64,000 nucleotides of DNA from Riptortus pedestris. Its lineage: Eukaryota > Arthropoda > Insecta > Hemiptera > Alydidae. Made by a program: the position numbers and the translations under genes. The DNA lies in NCBI GenBank assembly GCA_019009955.1, contig CM032230.1, forward strand, positions 109,899,001-109,963,000, given 5' to 3'. Positions 26,601-41,217 of the stretch are shown in pieces (the stretch's first letter is position 1; each line of letters begins with the position of its first letter). The notes beneath the pieces were generated by a model that did not search any database, was not told the origin of the DNA, and saw only the letters and a list, made by a program, of their open reading frames with translations.

Positions 26601-29244
26601 TATGATCTAACAACTGTAAGAGACGGAATATTCTATTACGTATACAAAGGATATTTTAAATAGTTACTGTTTGAAGTGCAAAAGCCTGAACCCATCAAAA
26701 GCTCTTGCATCAATACTAAATTTGCGCAAAATTGGCCTAGAATTCAAATAATTGTAATACTTAATAGTAATACAATCATTAAAAAAGTCCCGTCACGCGG
26801 GGGCTGCGTTACTTAATTTCCCACGTGTGTCACATATTTGCATCTATATCAAAACGTAAAAGTTCAATAAGAACAATATTTTGTATTTAGTCTTCAAATA
26901 ATGTGCTTCACAATACAACAGCTTATTGTTAATATGACATAAGTGAGAGAGGGTGTTTACTGAAGGCCGAAATCTAAAAAAAAAATCACGCAGGGGCTGC
27001 GTAAACTAAGCAGATTTCCCACGTGATGTTTTACAATAGAGAAATTTCACGAGAGCCGAGCAGTTAAGGAAACGGCCGAACTAGCTTTTGGCGGGAAAGT
27101 CACTCGTCCGTTAGTCGCCCAGATTTAATAAAAATGCAAATATCTCGGTTAATATTCAAGATAGAGAATAAATGTATATAACAATATTTATAGTAAATTT
27201 AATGTGCAATAAGATTGATTCTGTACAATTTTTCGATCAGACGTATAGTAACGGAGATATTTCGAATTTTCGAAAATCCTTCCCTCTACAATACATTTGA
27301 AGAAAATTCCGTCATGAGTACAACCTCAATAGCTGATTTCCCTTAAGGGAAATCTGCTAAAAAGAAAATATCTCAGTTAATAATCAAGATAGTGAAAAAA
27401 AAAACATACATAAGAACATTTATAGAATATTGCATTTTCTATAAGATTGGCACTATAAACTTTTTCGATCCGACGGATAAGGGATATTTTCGAAATTCCC
27501 ACCTCTGAACCAACTAGCCATTAACGAACTTGATCTTTATTTTTGCATAAAACGTACACATATCGAGTTTGGTAAAGATTGTTCAAAAATTGTGTATTTA
27601 TATATATATATATATAATGTGGGGGGGGGGGGTTGGTGAAGGCTGAAAACTGAAATTGAAAATATCTCGGTTAATAATGAACATAGTCAAAAAACAAACA
27701 TAACAACATTTATAGAACACTACATTTCCAATAAGATTGGTTCTATAGAAATATTCAATCCGACGCATAATAACAGAGATATTAAGAATTTTCAAAATTC
27801 CTCCCTCTAAACGCCCCTCCTGGTAGAATTTCAGTCATTAACGAAGTATTTTTACATGAACTATATAAAATTTTGAACGGTCCTCATTTTCGTCATCTAG
27901 GTTGGATCGATGGACATTTGAAGAAATATTTTGAAAATCCCATCATGAGTACAACCACAATAACTGATTTCCACTAAGGGAAATCTGCTAAAAATGTGGT
28001 CCGTTCAATATATATTGTCATCGTAGTTTTTGTTTGATCGTTGCCAAACTCGATATATAAGCGTTTTATTTATTTATTTATTGGAGCTTCACAGCTTCGG
28101 CGATGTTGCTCTAAACTAAAGGATTTGTAACATGGATGGTTACGCATTGATGACTGTAACAAAACATCTATGCAAATTACTTGCTTTATAAATTGGTATA
28201 CGATAAAGATGCATATAACGAAAGTCACTCTAAATATCAAATTAAACATCTTTTGTTATGTGCATGTTCCCCAAAAAAAACAATAGGAAACGAAATATGA
28301 CGATTTTTCATTTCATGCCTCTCTAACGACTCCCTCTCCTCTTCGTTTCTAAAAATGTTAACATAGCTTATAGTCAAGGAGGCGTTAATATTAAACAAAA
28401 TGCGGAGTTTCGTTGATTCCGATTTAGTCTTTCGAATCCTATAACATTGTTAACCCATTCTATAGTTTATTGTGTATACCTCGTTTATATATTGTACTAT
28501 TAGTCATCAGATTTTGATTTATAAATGGAGAAAATAAGGTGAGTTCAGATAACAGGTGGGTGCCATACCAGCAAGTGGGAAATTCATCATTTTTCTGGGT
28601 TTCTAACGCTGTTCTCCTTAGGTTTGCCATAATGTGCCTCCTTGATTTAGACTTTCAGTAATGTAATGATGTATGTATGTAATGATTGCGTCAGAATAGG
28701 TGATAATGAACGTAGTTAACATATGTTTAATTAGATAAAGCTCTTTAAAAGGAACAACGAATAATTACAACGGATTGTTGAAGAACCCGCCTTAGTTCAA
28801 CACATAGTATTAACTAATCGCCGTAAAATGAAGAATATTACCTAACATTTTAAAACAAGGTATAAATAGGACAATGGAGATACTCTTTAGTAGTCATTAG
28901 TAGAGTCCCATTTCCTCGAAATTCTAAACCTTGACAAAAATCAAACCTAATTATCTAGAAAGAATCAGTAACCTTGTTCATCAAAATTGCCTATTATCAA
29001 GCAACCCCAGAGAGAATTATGTAATTTAAACTCTTTTAATGACAGTAAAGGATGGTTGGGCGTCGACTATAAATTCGCAATCCTTCAGATAGAGGAGTTA
29101 ATTTATTTTTTATGGAGACATTTTAGCAGATTTTCCTTAAGGGAAATCAGCTATTGAGGTCGTATTCTAGATGCGATTTTCAAAATTATTCTTCAAATGT
29201 CCATCGATCCTAACTAGGAGATGACGAAAATGAGGTCCGTTCAA

Positions 29245-29292
<48 letters not shown>

Positions 29293-31468
29293 CTGTTGCC
29301 GCTCGTGAAATTCTTGTTTATTCGTTACCAAACTCGATATTTAGTCGTTTTATCTAAAAAGAGAGATCAAGTTCGTTAACGGCTGAATTCGGACCGGGGG
29401 GGAGGGGGTTTAGAGGGGAAGAATTTGGAAAATTCGAAATATTTCTTACTATAGGTCGGATCGAAAAAGTTTATAGAATAAATCTTATTACAAATTAAAT
29501 GTACTATTAATATTGTTATAAACATTTATTCTCTATCTTGAGAGATATTTGCATTTTTGCTGTTTTCAGCCTTCAGTAAACCCCCACTTCTACTAGTGTT
29601 ACATAAGCAATACTCTGTTATATAATAAACCACATTATTCGAAGCCTAAATACCAAATATTTTTCTCATTGAACCTTTACTTTGTGAGATATATGCAAAT
29701 ACTTTCTGTTGACCCCCCCCCCCCTACTTTCGTATTTGGATTACTAAAATTCGATTGATTGAGATAAAAATTATTCTGATCCATTGTAAATCACAATACT
29801 AGATATAGTAAATAGTTTTCAATCAAATTAATATGTTATATTCAGATATATTAGAGTAATTGTTTTTATTTCAAGTAAGAAGTTGGCAGAACTGTTTGTT
29901 TAAATTTCAGATGCTTTCCGTCGGGAGGTTTCTTATTGTCATTTGTATTTATTCACTTAATATTCATGGTGGTGTTGTGTTACCGGTATGTAGATTCATC
30001 TATTGTTAAACTACACCCGGGAAATCTGCTTAGTTTACGCAGCCCCTGCGTGACGGACTTTTTGGCTCCCTGCTCCTCCTCTACTACAATTACTCTGAAG
30101 AAGGGAACTAATGGTACCCGAAACTGTCAGCATAAAAAATAAATATACTCCTCTATCTGAAGGATTGAAAATTTATAGCCGATAACCAACCATCCTTTAC
30201 TGTCATTCAATAACCAACATAATTAGCTGATCTACAACTGATAGATTATAAACTCTTTTAGTAAATTATAGAGTTTTAGGTCTCTATATTACCATTGTAT
30301 GAGAAAATGTTTATTCAATACAGCTGTCACTAATGATTTGCTCAAAATTGATCATAATCAATAAAATGTTGTTGGTTTTTTTTCAGGAGTCTACAAACAA
30401 AAGGAGCGCCCGTTATTTTATATTAACTTAAATTATATAAAAGATCTGAAGGAATACAAAGCTACCAATGAGAAACTGGAACTTGGGGCAAACATGACTC
30501 TATCAGAAATAATGGATTTATTTTATAAAATCAGCAAAGAACAAATTAATTTCTCATATTTAAAAATACTTGCTGACCACCTTCAGCTGGTGGCAAACGT
30601 CCCAGTTAGAAATGTAAGACATTAGTATCGCTCTGGATAAGTATATAAGACTATTAATCATTAAACAAATATTTAATTGATGTGATTAAAATAAATAAAT
30701 GGATTCAAAATATTAGTTCCACGGTATCGAAAATATCTGAAGATTCTTAAAGTATGATGTCTCAGTCATGAGTTTCAGAATCAATGTTAGTTAGTATATA
30801 TGCTTCCTCAGGGAAACCATATCATCAATATACTGATATATTAGAAATGTAAGCTTATCTCTTCTTACCTGTGCATGCCCAATATATTTAAACGTCTAAA
30901 ATGTAATTCCTTAAAATAAATAAAATAGGAAGAAGAAGACTTTTCAACAAAATAGCAAAATTTCTAATTGGATTCTAAATGTGGATTATTAGTGGTCTAA
31001 TTTCTGCCTGAATCGGCTAAGCTAACTAATTACTTATAGGCACCAAACTAGCTAACTCTTATCCTTCGTTAGCTTATATAGGCTACGGAGGGATGGCTCT
31101 CTAATATTTTGGCCACCAATTGAGGTTTCTCCACTCTTCCAAGTAGCCAAGTATAGATTTATGCAAAATGTTAAGGGAAACCAAAGCACATCGTTGTGAC
31201 CACCCTTCCCAGTTTAAATTCACATTAAGAATGACTTTCGTTCACGGGAGTAGAAACTAGACACAACAAGAAAAAAAAATTTATTTGGCACTGATTGAAA
31301 GCCAGCCAACAACTGTGGCGCAATCCTGATCGTGAATATGGCAATTAGCAAATTTTTTCTAAAGGGTAACTGAGGTACTGAGGCTGTACTCATTAAACGA
31401 TTTTCAAATAATGTCCTCAAATCTCCCTTGATCCTACCCAGAAAAGGACGAAATTGAGGTCCGTTCAA

Positions 31469-31537
<69 letters not shown>

Positions 31538-34500
31538 GAGACAATCTCGATATTGGTACGTTTTATGCAAAAATAAAAATCAAGTTCGTTAATGGCGAGT
31601 GGGTTCTGAGGTGGGAATTTCGGAAATATCCGTTATTATGCGACGGATCGACAAGATTTATAGAACCAATCTTATTGAAAATGTAATATTCTATAAATGT
31701 TCTAATAATGTTTTTTCATTATGTTGATTATTAACCAAGATATTTTTCTTTTTTATCTTTCGGCCTTTAGTACACCCCCACTCCTACTCATGTCATATTG
31801 TATGGTGAAGAACTTTATTTGAATCCGAAATTCAAAATATTGTTCTCATTGGACTACTACGTTTTTATGTAAATGCAAATACGCGACACACGTGGGAAAT
31901 CTGCTTTGTTAACGCTGCGTGACGGACTCTTTTTTTTTTCCATTACTTTTATAAACCTTTAGTAGAATTTATAAATCAATATAAGCAAAATAAACCTGAG
32001 TTTGAAGTATTTTGTCAAATGATCTTTGCATTCTGAACATTAATTTCGTAACGTAAATTTAGAACAATTTCATTTCTTAATCTAAAACATCAAGTAATTT
32101 TTTTTTTATTTTCAGGTTGGAACATTAGCAGGGAATTTGATAATAAAGAATAAACATCCTGAATTTCCTTCTGATTTATTTGTTATGCTTGAAACTGTAA
32201 ACGCACAGATTGTTACAGGTATGTAATCATTTAAGAAATATAAATCTTCAATCGTCGTAAGTTCTTTTAATGAAATCATTGTGCTATGACTTCAATAATG
32301 CACAATGAGTCGACTCGGCCCAAGAGATGTCAGTTGAAGTATGACCAAAATGAAGTGTTTTGAAATGTGTAATAATGATTATAATGTTTACTAAGGTAGT
32401 TCATAATTAATTAATAGTTATTTATTATACAAGTGACGAAAGTAGATCATTTTACAACTCGAGTGAAACGTTTACCCACACGAGCGAAGCGAGTGTGGTA
32501 ATTTCACGAGAGTTGTAAATTCTACTTTCGTCACGAGTGTAATATTAAATTTTTTCTGTAATCGTGTAATACATGATCAGATCTAACCAGAATATGAACA
32601 AAATTAGGATGTTGTGAAGATTATGGTATGTTGTTGGTAGGTTATAAGCATGGTTGTGAAAGGTTATAAGCATAGTTATAAAACAACTAGTGATGATTGT
32701 GAAGTAGTGGTTATAAACAAGTACAGGTTATAAACAAGGAAGGTAATTATTATTATATTTAAATTTTAAAATATATTGATTATTTCCACCAATAATTCAT
32801 TCACATTTCAATTTATTTTGTTAAAATAAATTCTTACAATGTTCAGAAACATTTAAAAGCATTTAATTTCCAACTTCAAATTATTTTTTAATTTATACTT
32901 ATTACTAATTAAGAAGGCAATTCACTTTCTTCACTCTATTGCAAAATGTTTCACTTTCTTCACTCATTTCAGTTTAGTAATGTTACCATTATTCAACGAT
33001 TACAGAAAAAATTAAGTTTGCCTGTATCAGGTAATTTCTTACATTTGATTTAGCTCCTTGAAGCTCTTTCTTCATCATCGAACATCATTTGCACATCAAC
33101 ATGATCATTGCACATCATTTACATACTTAAACCTGTAATATTTGTTTTCTGTAGCATAAATAATAAATAATAGCTCAATAAGAAAACCTAATCGGAGGTA
33201 TCATTCCATCTTCCAAAATATAAATAGCAATGCCTCATTACTAACAGGGTAATGATTAGATGTTGAACCACAAAAGGATAAAATTATCCTTTTGGAAAGT
33301 TTAGTGCACATATCTGAAGCAGTTATCATATGGCTCATCCGGTGGAGCAATAACATAACAGCAGAATTTTAGTCAGAAAGACGTGATTAATCCAAAGAAA
33401 TATTTATTTATTATTTATTAACGTCCCCTTTTTGCAAACTGTGGCTAATTGGGACGGGTTATCTACAGGTTACAACCCTTTTCTAGGTGGAACTAAGGAT
33501 TTTATTTAATGAATTCCGTCACTAAATAAATTCCCTTGCCCAGGCTGGAACCGAACTCGCCACTCTAGGATCACCATGTGAGATTAAAGGCAACGCTTCA
33601 ACTCACAGGGCTAACCTGAGCCCCCAAAGAAAAAAATAGCATCTAACTAATATTTTATCTCTCAGAACCTTTATTCAATGTGTCATTGAAGTGTTCTCTG
33701 GTACATTTATTGCAATTCAGTTTTTCGCCAACCCGTTTTGCTGAATGTGAAGTTTCGGCATCGTTTCACAGTGTGAGCAGCTGTATTTAAACTGAATTCT
33801 TTTTTCCTTTTATTGGTAGAATATTTAAATTATAGGGTTGGTAGGATATATATTTCCTTCCTAGTGGACGGGAATCTAATTTATCACACGTCCCGTACAT
33901 AACGTGTTAGATATTTCACATAACAACATTTTTTTTAATATATACTAAAAATACAATGAATAAATTATTTATAAAATAAAGCTATTTACAACAGAGAAAA
34001 ATTAGGTTACAATAATGAATTAAATAATTAAATTAACAATAGTAGAATTTCAAATAATTCAAACAATTATACACGTGTTCAGCATATTTTCTTAATTGTG
34101 TATTGTATTTATAAAATAAAAGTTTTTCCTCAACCAATTGTCAATTGTCTTTTAAGCGTTTTACTACCGTTTAAAATCATTTTTTTGGTATGCTACAATT
34201 ATATAGTAAGTGTCTGTAAGACTGTTCCTTTGTAAAGTCGCAGTAACAATTTGATTGATCTGTCAGACCAAAATGATTAAAGTGAAAGTTTATTGTACCG
34301 TGACCTAGTTAATAATTGTGTCAAGTAAATGTCTGTTCATATTAATTTTTGTTCTAAATACTCTTTAATGTCTGAATTAAACTGAAATATGTTACTTCTG
34401 TATATTGAGTTAAGTTGCAAACAACAGTTAGCATATTTAAACGTATTCTCGTCATTAACTAGAACGGAATTTGTTATTAATGCCCTTAAAGTACGAGCTT

Positions 34501-35089
34501 TCATAATGTTTGATTGATTTATCACTTCCAACACAAGTTGTAAATATTTCATTTACTATTATAATTATTTATATATTTTATTTATCTATTTATTTTTCAT
34601 AATTAATATTGTGCCTTCGGAACTGATTGATGATTTAGAAGAACTGTCTCTTTATTTTGCCTATTACTATACATATATATTTATTATATTTACTTATTAT
34701 TATAATTTCATTTTATTATATTATTATTTTTTATTTATTTTTCTTTAATATAAGCAGATTAATGAAATTGTATGTTCTCGTTTATTTTTCTTTTCTTTTC
34801 TTTCTTTCTATTTCTTTATTCTTTATTTTAATTTTTGTTTCTATTAAATTAAGATTAATTATGTATCAAATTGAAGATCACCCAATGTTGAGTAAGCTAT
34901 TTTTACTATAATGTAATTCTTTGTTTATTGATATACTAATTATAGCCAAATTATTTATTTTGTCAATCACCAATATTATATGTATTACTTTAGAGAAGTA
35001 TTGTATCTAGCTATGTGTTTTAATTTTTCTTCTTATTTTTGTAAATATTCGGACCCCCTGTAAAAAGTTTATACTTAAATACAGAATTT

Positions 35090-35125
<36 letters not shown>

Positions 35126-35693
35126 TAACTAGAACGGCAAGTACTGGGCTTTCATGGGATTGTGAGCCCTAGATTTTTAAGCTTTTCTTAATATATATCC
35201 TTTAGTCCTTAGAAAATTAAAAGTAGACAATGTCATGTACGTTATATTTATTATATTGTGTATAATCGTATCTGTAATCAATCAGGACATCTCAGTTTCA
35301 GATGGCCAAGAAGACTCGCCAAAGCCCATATCCAGAATACTACATAAAAATAAGGAACCACCCATCATTATTAAAGTGATTTTACCTCCTCTCACAGAGG
35401 AATATAAACTCAAAACATTCAAGGTAATACGAAATAAAATGTATGTATCTATTACACATATAAGGGGAATGTACTAAAATAAAGTGTGCCAACTAACTAA
35501 GACAAATAAAGAAATATATTATCAGTTTTAAAACAATAAAAAGTTGAAAGAAATGTAGGATTTACCTACTAAAGTCTTAAGATGTTTACCAACAATACAA
35601 GAGGAGAATACAAGATGAAATTAATGAGGAATTTTACACTAAAACTACTATGTTTTTTACTTAATACTAATCTTGCATTAATTTTGGTAAACC

Positions 35694-35739
<46 letters not shown>

Positions 35740-35924
35740 TTATATATATGTTTTAATAAGCAGGAAAAATATTTTTTTTTAAATTTCATTTACTCATTTA
35801 TTAGCAGATTTCCCCTAAGGGAAATCAGCTATTGAGGTTGTACTCATAACGCGATTTTCGCAATGTTTCTCCAAATGTCCATCGATCCTACCCAGGAGAT
35901 GACTAAAATGAGGTCCGTTCAAAA

Positions 35925-36000
<76 letters not shown>

Positions 36001-36587
36001 CTGTTACCGCTCTAGCGGTCGCAATTATTGTTTAATCGTTACCAAACTCGATATTTAGTCGTTTTATGTAAAAAGAAAGATCAAGTTCGTTAATGGCTGA
36101 AATCGGACCAGTGAGAAGGGGGGTTTAGAGGGGAGGATTTTCAAAAATATCTCCGTTATTATACGTCGGATCGAAAAATATTACAGAATCAATCTTATTG
36201 CAAATTAAATTTACTATAAATACTGTTCTATACATTTATTCTGAATATTAACTGAGATATTTGCATTTGTATTCTGCATGTGCTCGGCAGCAGTGGCTAT
36301 GTTCGGACTTTCCGCCGTGAGCTCTGGCGGCCGTTTTCGTAACTATTCGTCCCTCGTGAATAGGTTTAGAGGTTTCTTACTACTACAGCTGTTATTAGGC
36401 AGATTTCTCTATTGTAAAACTTCACGTGGGAAATCTGCTTAGTTTACGCAGCCCCTGCGTGACGGACTTTCATATTTGGAGAAGATTTAGGCACAAATGA
36501 ATGAAGGGTATTTAACATGTTTCAATAAATTATACATGACAGTAAGTGAGGTCTCTCATTCACTTTTTTCTCTCTTTCCCCCTCTGC

Positions 36588-36619
<32 letters not shown>

Positions 36620-39600
36620 AAAGGATAATTAAAGTAAATATAATTGCTTAATAAAGAATATTTATTTTTATTTTCAGGTGATGTCAAAAGCCCAGAACGT
36701 CTATGCTCACATAAATGCAGGCTTTCTATTCAAAGTTGACTCTGATTTTAGGGTCATAGAAAAACCTAATATTGTTTATGGAGGAATAAGTTCCAAATTT
36801 GTAAGATATTAACTCATTTATTATTTTACTTATAATGCAAAATGTACTAATGGGTAGCCTTGCAAAATACCCCATGGCACTTAATATTAAGAGAAGCCGC
36901 ATAGTATTAAGAAGCATTTCTTTGAGACAAATATATTATATGATCTTGAATACTCGATGTTATATAATCGAGAACTTCAGAATAAAAAAGATATTATCTT
37001 CTTGCATAATATTTATTTATTAACGGCAGATTTCGCCACATTAATGGAATCATCAGGCCGTTTTTAAAAATCAAAACAAAGATACATCTTTGGAGTATGC
37101 TTTGAGAATTAGTTATTCCCAAGTGACAACGAGTAAAGCCTCATGTTAGCCGTGTAAATTATGTCTCTGTCTAGCGTGTGACTTCGTAAACATAGAGGCG
37201 AGGATTCGAATCCCACGGCGCCAATGGGCAGTATTGCATTCTACACTCCTTGTTCATAATATTTTTTTCTAATTAAAATATTTTTTATTTGTATCATTAC
37301 ATAGGATAATTATTTGTAAGAGGTAATCAAATAGATTCCCAGTTACGCGTCTTATAATTTAAATTTGAATTAGGCATCTGGTTTTACGATTTAGGAACCC
37401 GTGAACTCTGCGATTTAATGGCTGTCTAGCCCAACTCCTTACTATTTTACTACGAACGATGAAAGAAGCATGGCCCAGCTTATTGCAGCTGATTCAGTGC
37501 CCATGGGCCTCCATTCATGGTTGTCGGTTATATCGCTGGCAACTTCTCCCCTTTTCTGTGGGAATCCGATGACCTTCACGACACAAGCTGCCTTTTTTTC
37601 AGGTGCAATACTCAATTATCATCTTTGTTTATTTCTGAACCTGGCCAGGCAGTAGATCGTCGATATACCCTTATTCCATTAGATCTTCCTTTATCCCTTT
37701 CATTTCCCTCATTTTTCAGTGCCGATGACCTCAGATCCATCAATATCCATGTGAACCCCAGGAAGACAAGTTCTTTCTTTTGAAAAACTGAAATTAAGAG
37801 ATTGGATTGGGTGGCACGGGGAATGGCGGTAGAAATAGGTTGGAGAGATTCATAAAATTAGAAACAAGATTTTGGTTTTCTAATAATTCCTAACCTCCTT
37901 ACCTTGAAGTAATTTAGTAATTTCCAAAACATCCGTACAAAGGGTTAATATACTAGTTAAAATGCACCCATGACTAAATTAATATTAGAAAAGAGCCAAA
38001 TCATTTTAAATGTGAGTGCGGGAAGGAGTAGCTTATTGATTGGACAGGAATAAATTTAATTAAATTCTTAAAAAATGCCTGATTTTGTGTCACTGTTTTA
38101 GGTGCATGCAGAGAAAGCTGAAGAATATTTTTCGGGCAAAGTTTTATTAGATGGAAACGTTTTTAAAAAAGGACTTTCAATTTTGTCCCAAGAAATAAAT
38201 CCACTGGAAGAAGGATTTCAAGCATCAATTATATACAGAAAGAAGTTGGCTCTGAATTTGTTTTATAAAGTAAATTCATATACTGTTTTTATGCTGTCAT
38301 ATATTACAATAATTTCTTTACTTACTAGGATAACTTAGTATACTGTACATCAGAAATTCACACTTATTTCATAACAAATGAACTTTAGTGATTAGCGATT
38401 AATAATAAAATTAATTTCTAAACCACCTAAGGCCTGATTAATGATTCAGGTAGGGAAAAAAATCCAAGCCGGGTACTGTTGTATATAACATGTATTTAAT
38501 TACATTCAAGATGAATATGCATATATAACCATAGAAAATAAATAAGATAAAGAAAAAAAAAGAAAAAAAAAAGATTAATAGTTCTTAATCTAGAAATAAA
38601 TTAATTAATGAATATATAATCCTTTACTAAGATAAGGGAAAGACAGCCAAAAAAAACTTTAATTTTAAATAAATAATAAACATGTCATAAGCACATAATT
38701 TTAATATTTTCATAAAATGTGCAGCCTACTTTTTTATATATGTTCCGCATTGAATGATGTAGGTAGAAAGCCAATGAATGAGTAAATGCAGATATGTTCA
38801 AAACTCTCAGAATAAATGAGCACATTAGTAAATATTAGGAGACATTTATTATACCAAAATATTTATTAAATAGAAACATTTTTACTCTAACGTGAAGTTT
38901 GAGTTCTTTAACACACCCACGTACAAAATTCTTGTAAGAATAAACGTTCGGCCTTTCTTGTTTGAGTTAATAGTAGACATAAAAAAATAACAACAAGGTA
39001 ATGCAAGTTCTAGCAGGGTGGAAGGAAACATTTTTAAAACACGAAAGCGACTAAGGAAGGATCTCTATTAAAATTAGCCATTAACAAAAATTTAGTAATT
39101 TTAATTAGTGCTATTAATTTAAATTGCCCATTCATATGCATTTAATAATTTTAATTGAAACTAATTTAATTTAAAGGTTGACCTCTTGGACTACATCTTA
39201 CTAACGTGTAAGGCACATTCATATTTTTTTTCTGTCTTCTACAGTTCTATATAGTCAATACTTGATTTCTACTCAACTCACTCACTCTCGTCTCCAGACA
39301 TTACTAAATAACTTAAAAAATGAAATGAATAATGTAAAAACTATCCACTGGATAACAGGACATTCAGACATTAAGGGAAGTATTTTGACTGACAAACTTA
39401 AAGCTTAGAGCCTGAACTTCACGTATTACATACAGATCAGATTACAGCGCACAATGACATTAAACTTGGCGTGAGGCACACACAAAACTACAGGAACACT
39501 TCAATTCACTATTCGTGAATGATTGTCAAGTCATCAGAACACTAGAAGAGAAGGAGTAGTTCTTGCTCGTCTTAGACTTGGTCATTCACGGATAACACAC

Positions 39601-41154
39601 GAACTCCTCATGACTAGGACTGAACCACCTTTATGTTTAATACACAATTGCCTATCAAACACTTACAAACTGCAGACTAATAACTGATAAGAACTTAAAA
39701 CTAACCAAGAACAGTCCACACAATCATTAAACATCCAAGACACATATTTTAACTGTAGACTACATTAACGTTCAACTGCATATTTAAACTGGCTTTCTGC
39801 ACCTATAACTATCCTCTGTAGAAGACGTAACCGTGCTTACATTTTATTTTACTATGACTATAGATATTTTAATATATGTTTTACATTAAGATGTATTTAC
39901 CATCTATTTTATTGTTTAACAAGAAACAATGCGAATCAAAATCAAATTGAGAGACACCTAAATAAAAACAAATGTAATGTTTCATTTGTATCCATGTTAG
40001 AAACGTTGGCACTCATCGTTTATCTAGTGCTGGGTGATTACTTATAATTTTTATTAAATGAAAGATCTCTAAGATCGTTCAAAAATGCCTGATCAATTTT
40101 TTACAATGTTGAGCAAGTTGCATGTGCATTTCTCTTTGCTAATTTTTTTTTTTTTTAATTTAGTATGTTCTTAGCCTAAATCAAACAAATATACGACCAG
40201 AACAAAGGAGTGGTGGAGATGATCTTCATCGACCTATATCAAGAGGTTTTCAATCATTTGAGACAAAGCAGGAAAGCTGGCCTCTCAATAAGCCACTCAA
40301 TAAACTTGAAAGCATCATTCAATGCTCAGGTAAGCAATGAAATTCATAAGTATTCTATTTTAGTTTGCAACAGGCAAGCACTCTTACAGTACTTTCCCTA
40401 TTAATTATGCCATTAAATCATTATTTTTAATACTACAATTATTTGACGGTAAGTTTCGATACCGTAAATTGCTCCGACTAAGAAATGCCAATAATTCCGT
40501 TAATATTTGAGTTACTGCAAAATGTGTTACAAAATCCGTCACGCAGGGGCTGTGTAAACTAATCAGATTCCCCAAGTGCTGGTGTAACAAAGTATTCATC
40601 TCATCTCATCACATATTCTCTAATTCTCCGTAAAAATCCATTACTGGGGGGGGGTGAATTACTGAAGGTTGAATACAAGAAAGTGTGAATAACTCGCTTA
40701 AAACTTGAGCTAAATTTCATAGGACAACATTTATATATTATCATACTCATAATAACGGAGATATTTTACACTTTCAAATTCTCCCATTTTAAACCCTCAC
40801 TATTCCAGGTCCAATTTCTACCAATAATATGATATTATATGTTAACGGAAACGGCTTAATTTTGCGTATGGTATAGATGAAATAAACATTTTCCAGGCAG
40901 GAACGTAAAATCTTAATTAATAATGTGTCTTGCATAATAAAGGTCTCTTGGAAACAATATTTGGTATTTAAACTTAAAACATAATAGCTTATTATTAATA
41001 TGACACTAGTAGGAGTGGGGGTGTAATGAAGGCTGAGAACTAAAAAATCCAAATATGTGGGTTAATATTCATGAGAAAGATTGAGAAAATATGTGTATAA
41101 CAACATTTATAAGTAATTTAATTTTCAATGAGATTGGTTATAAACAATTTTCCA

Positions 41155-41217
<63 letters not shown>

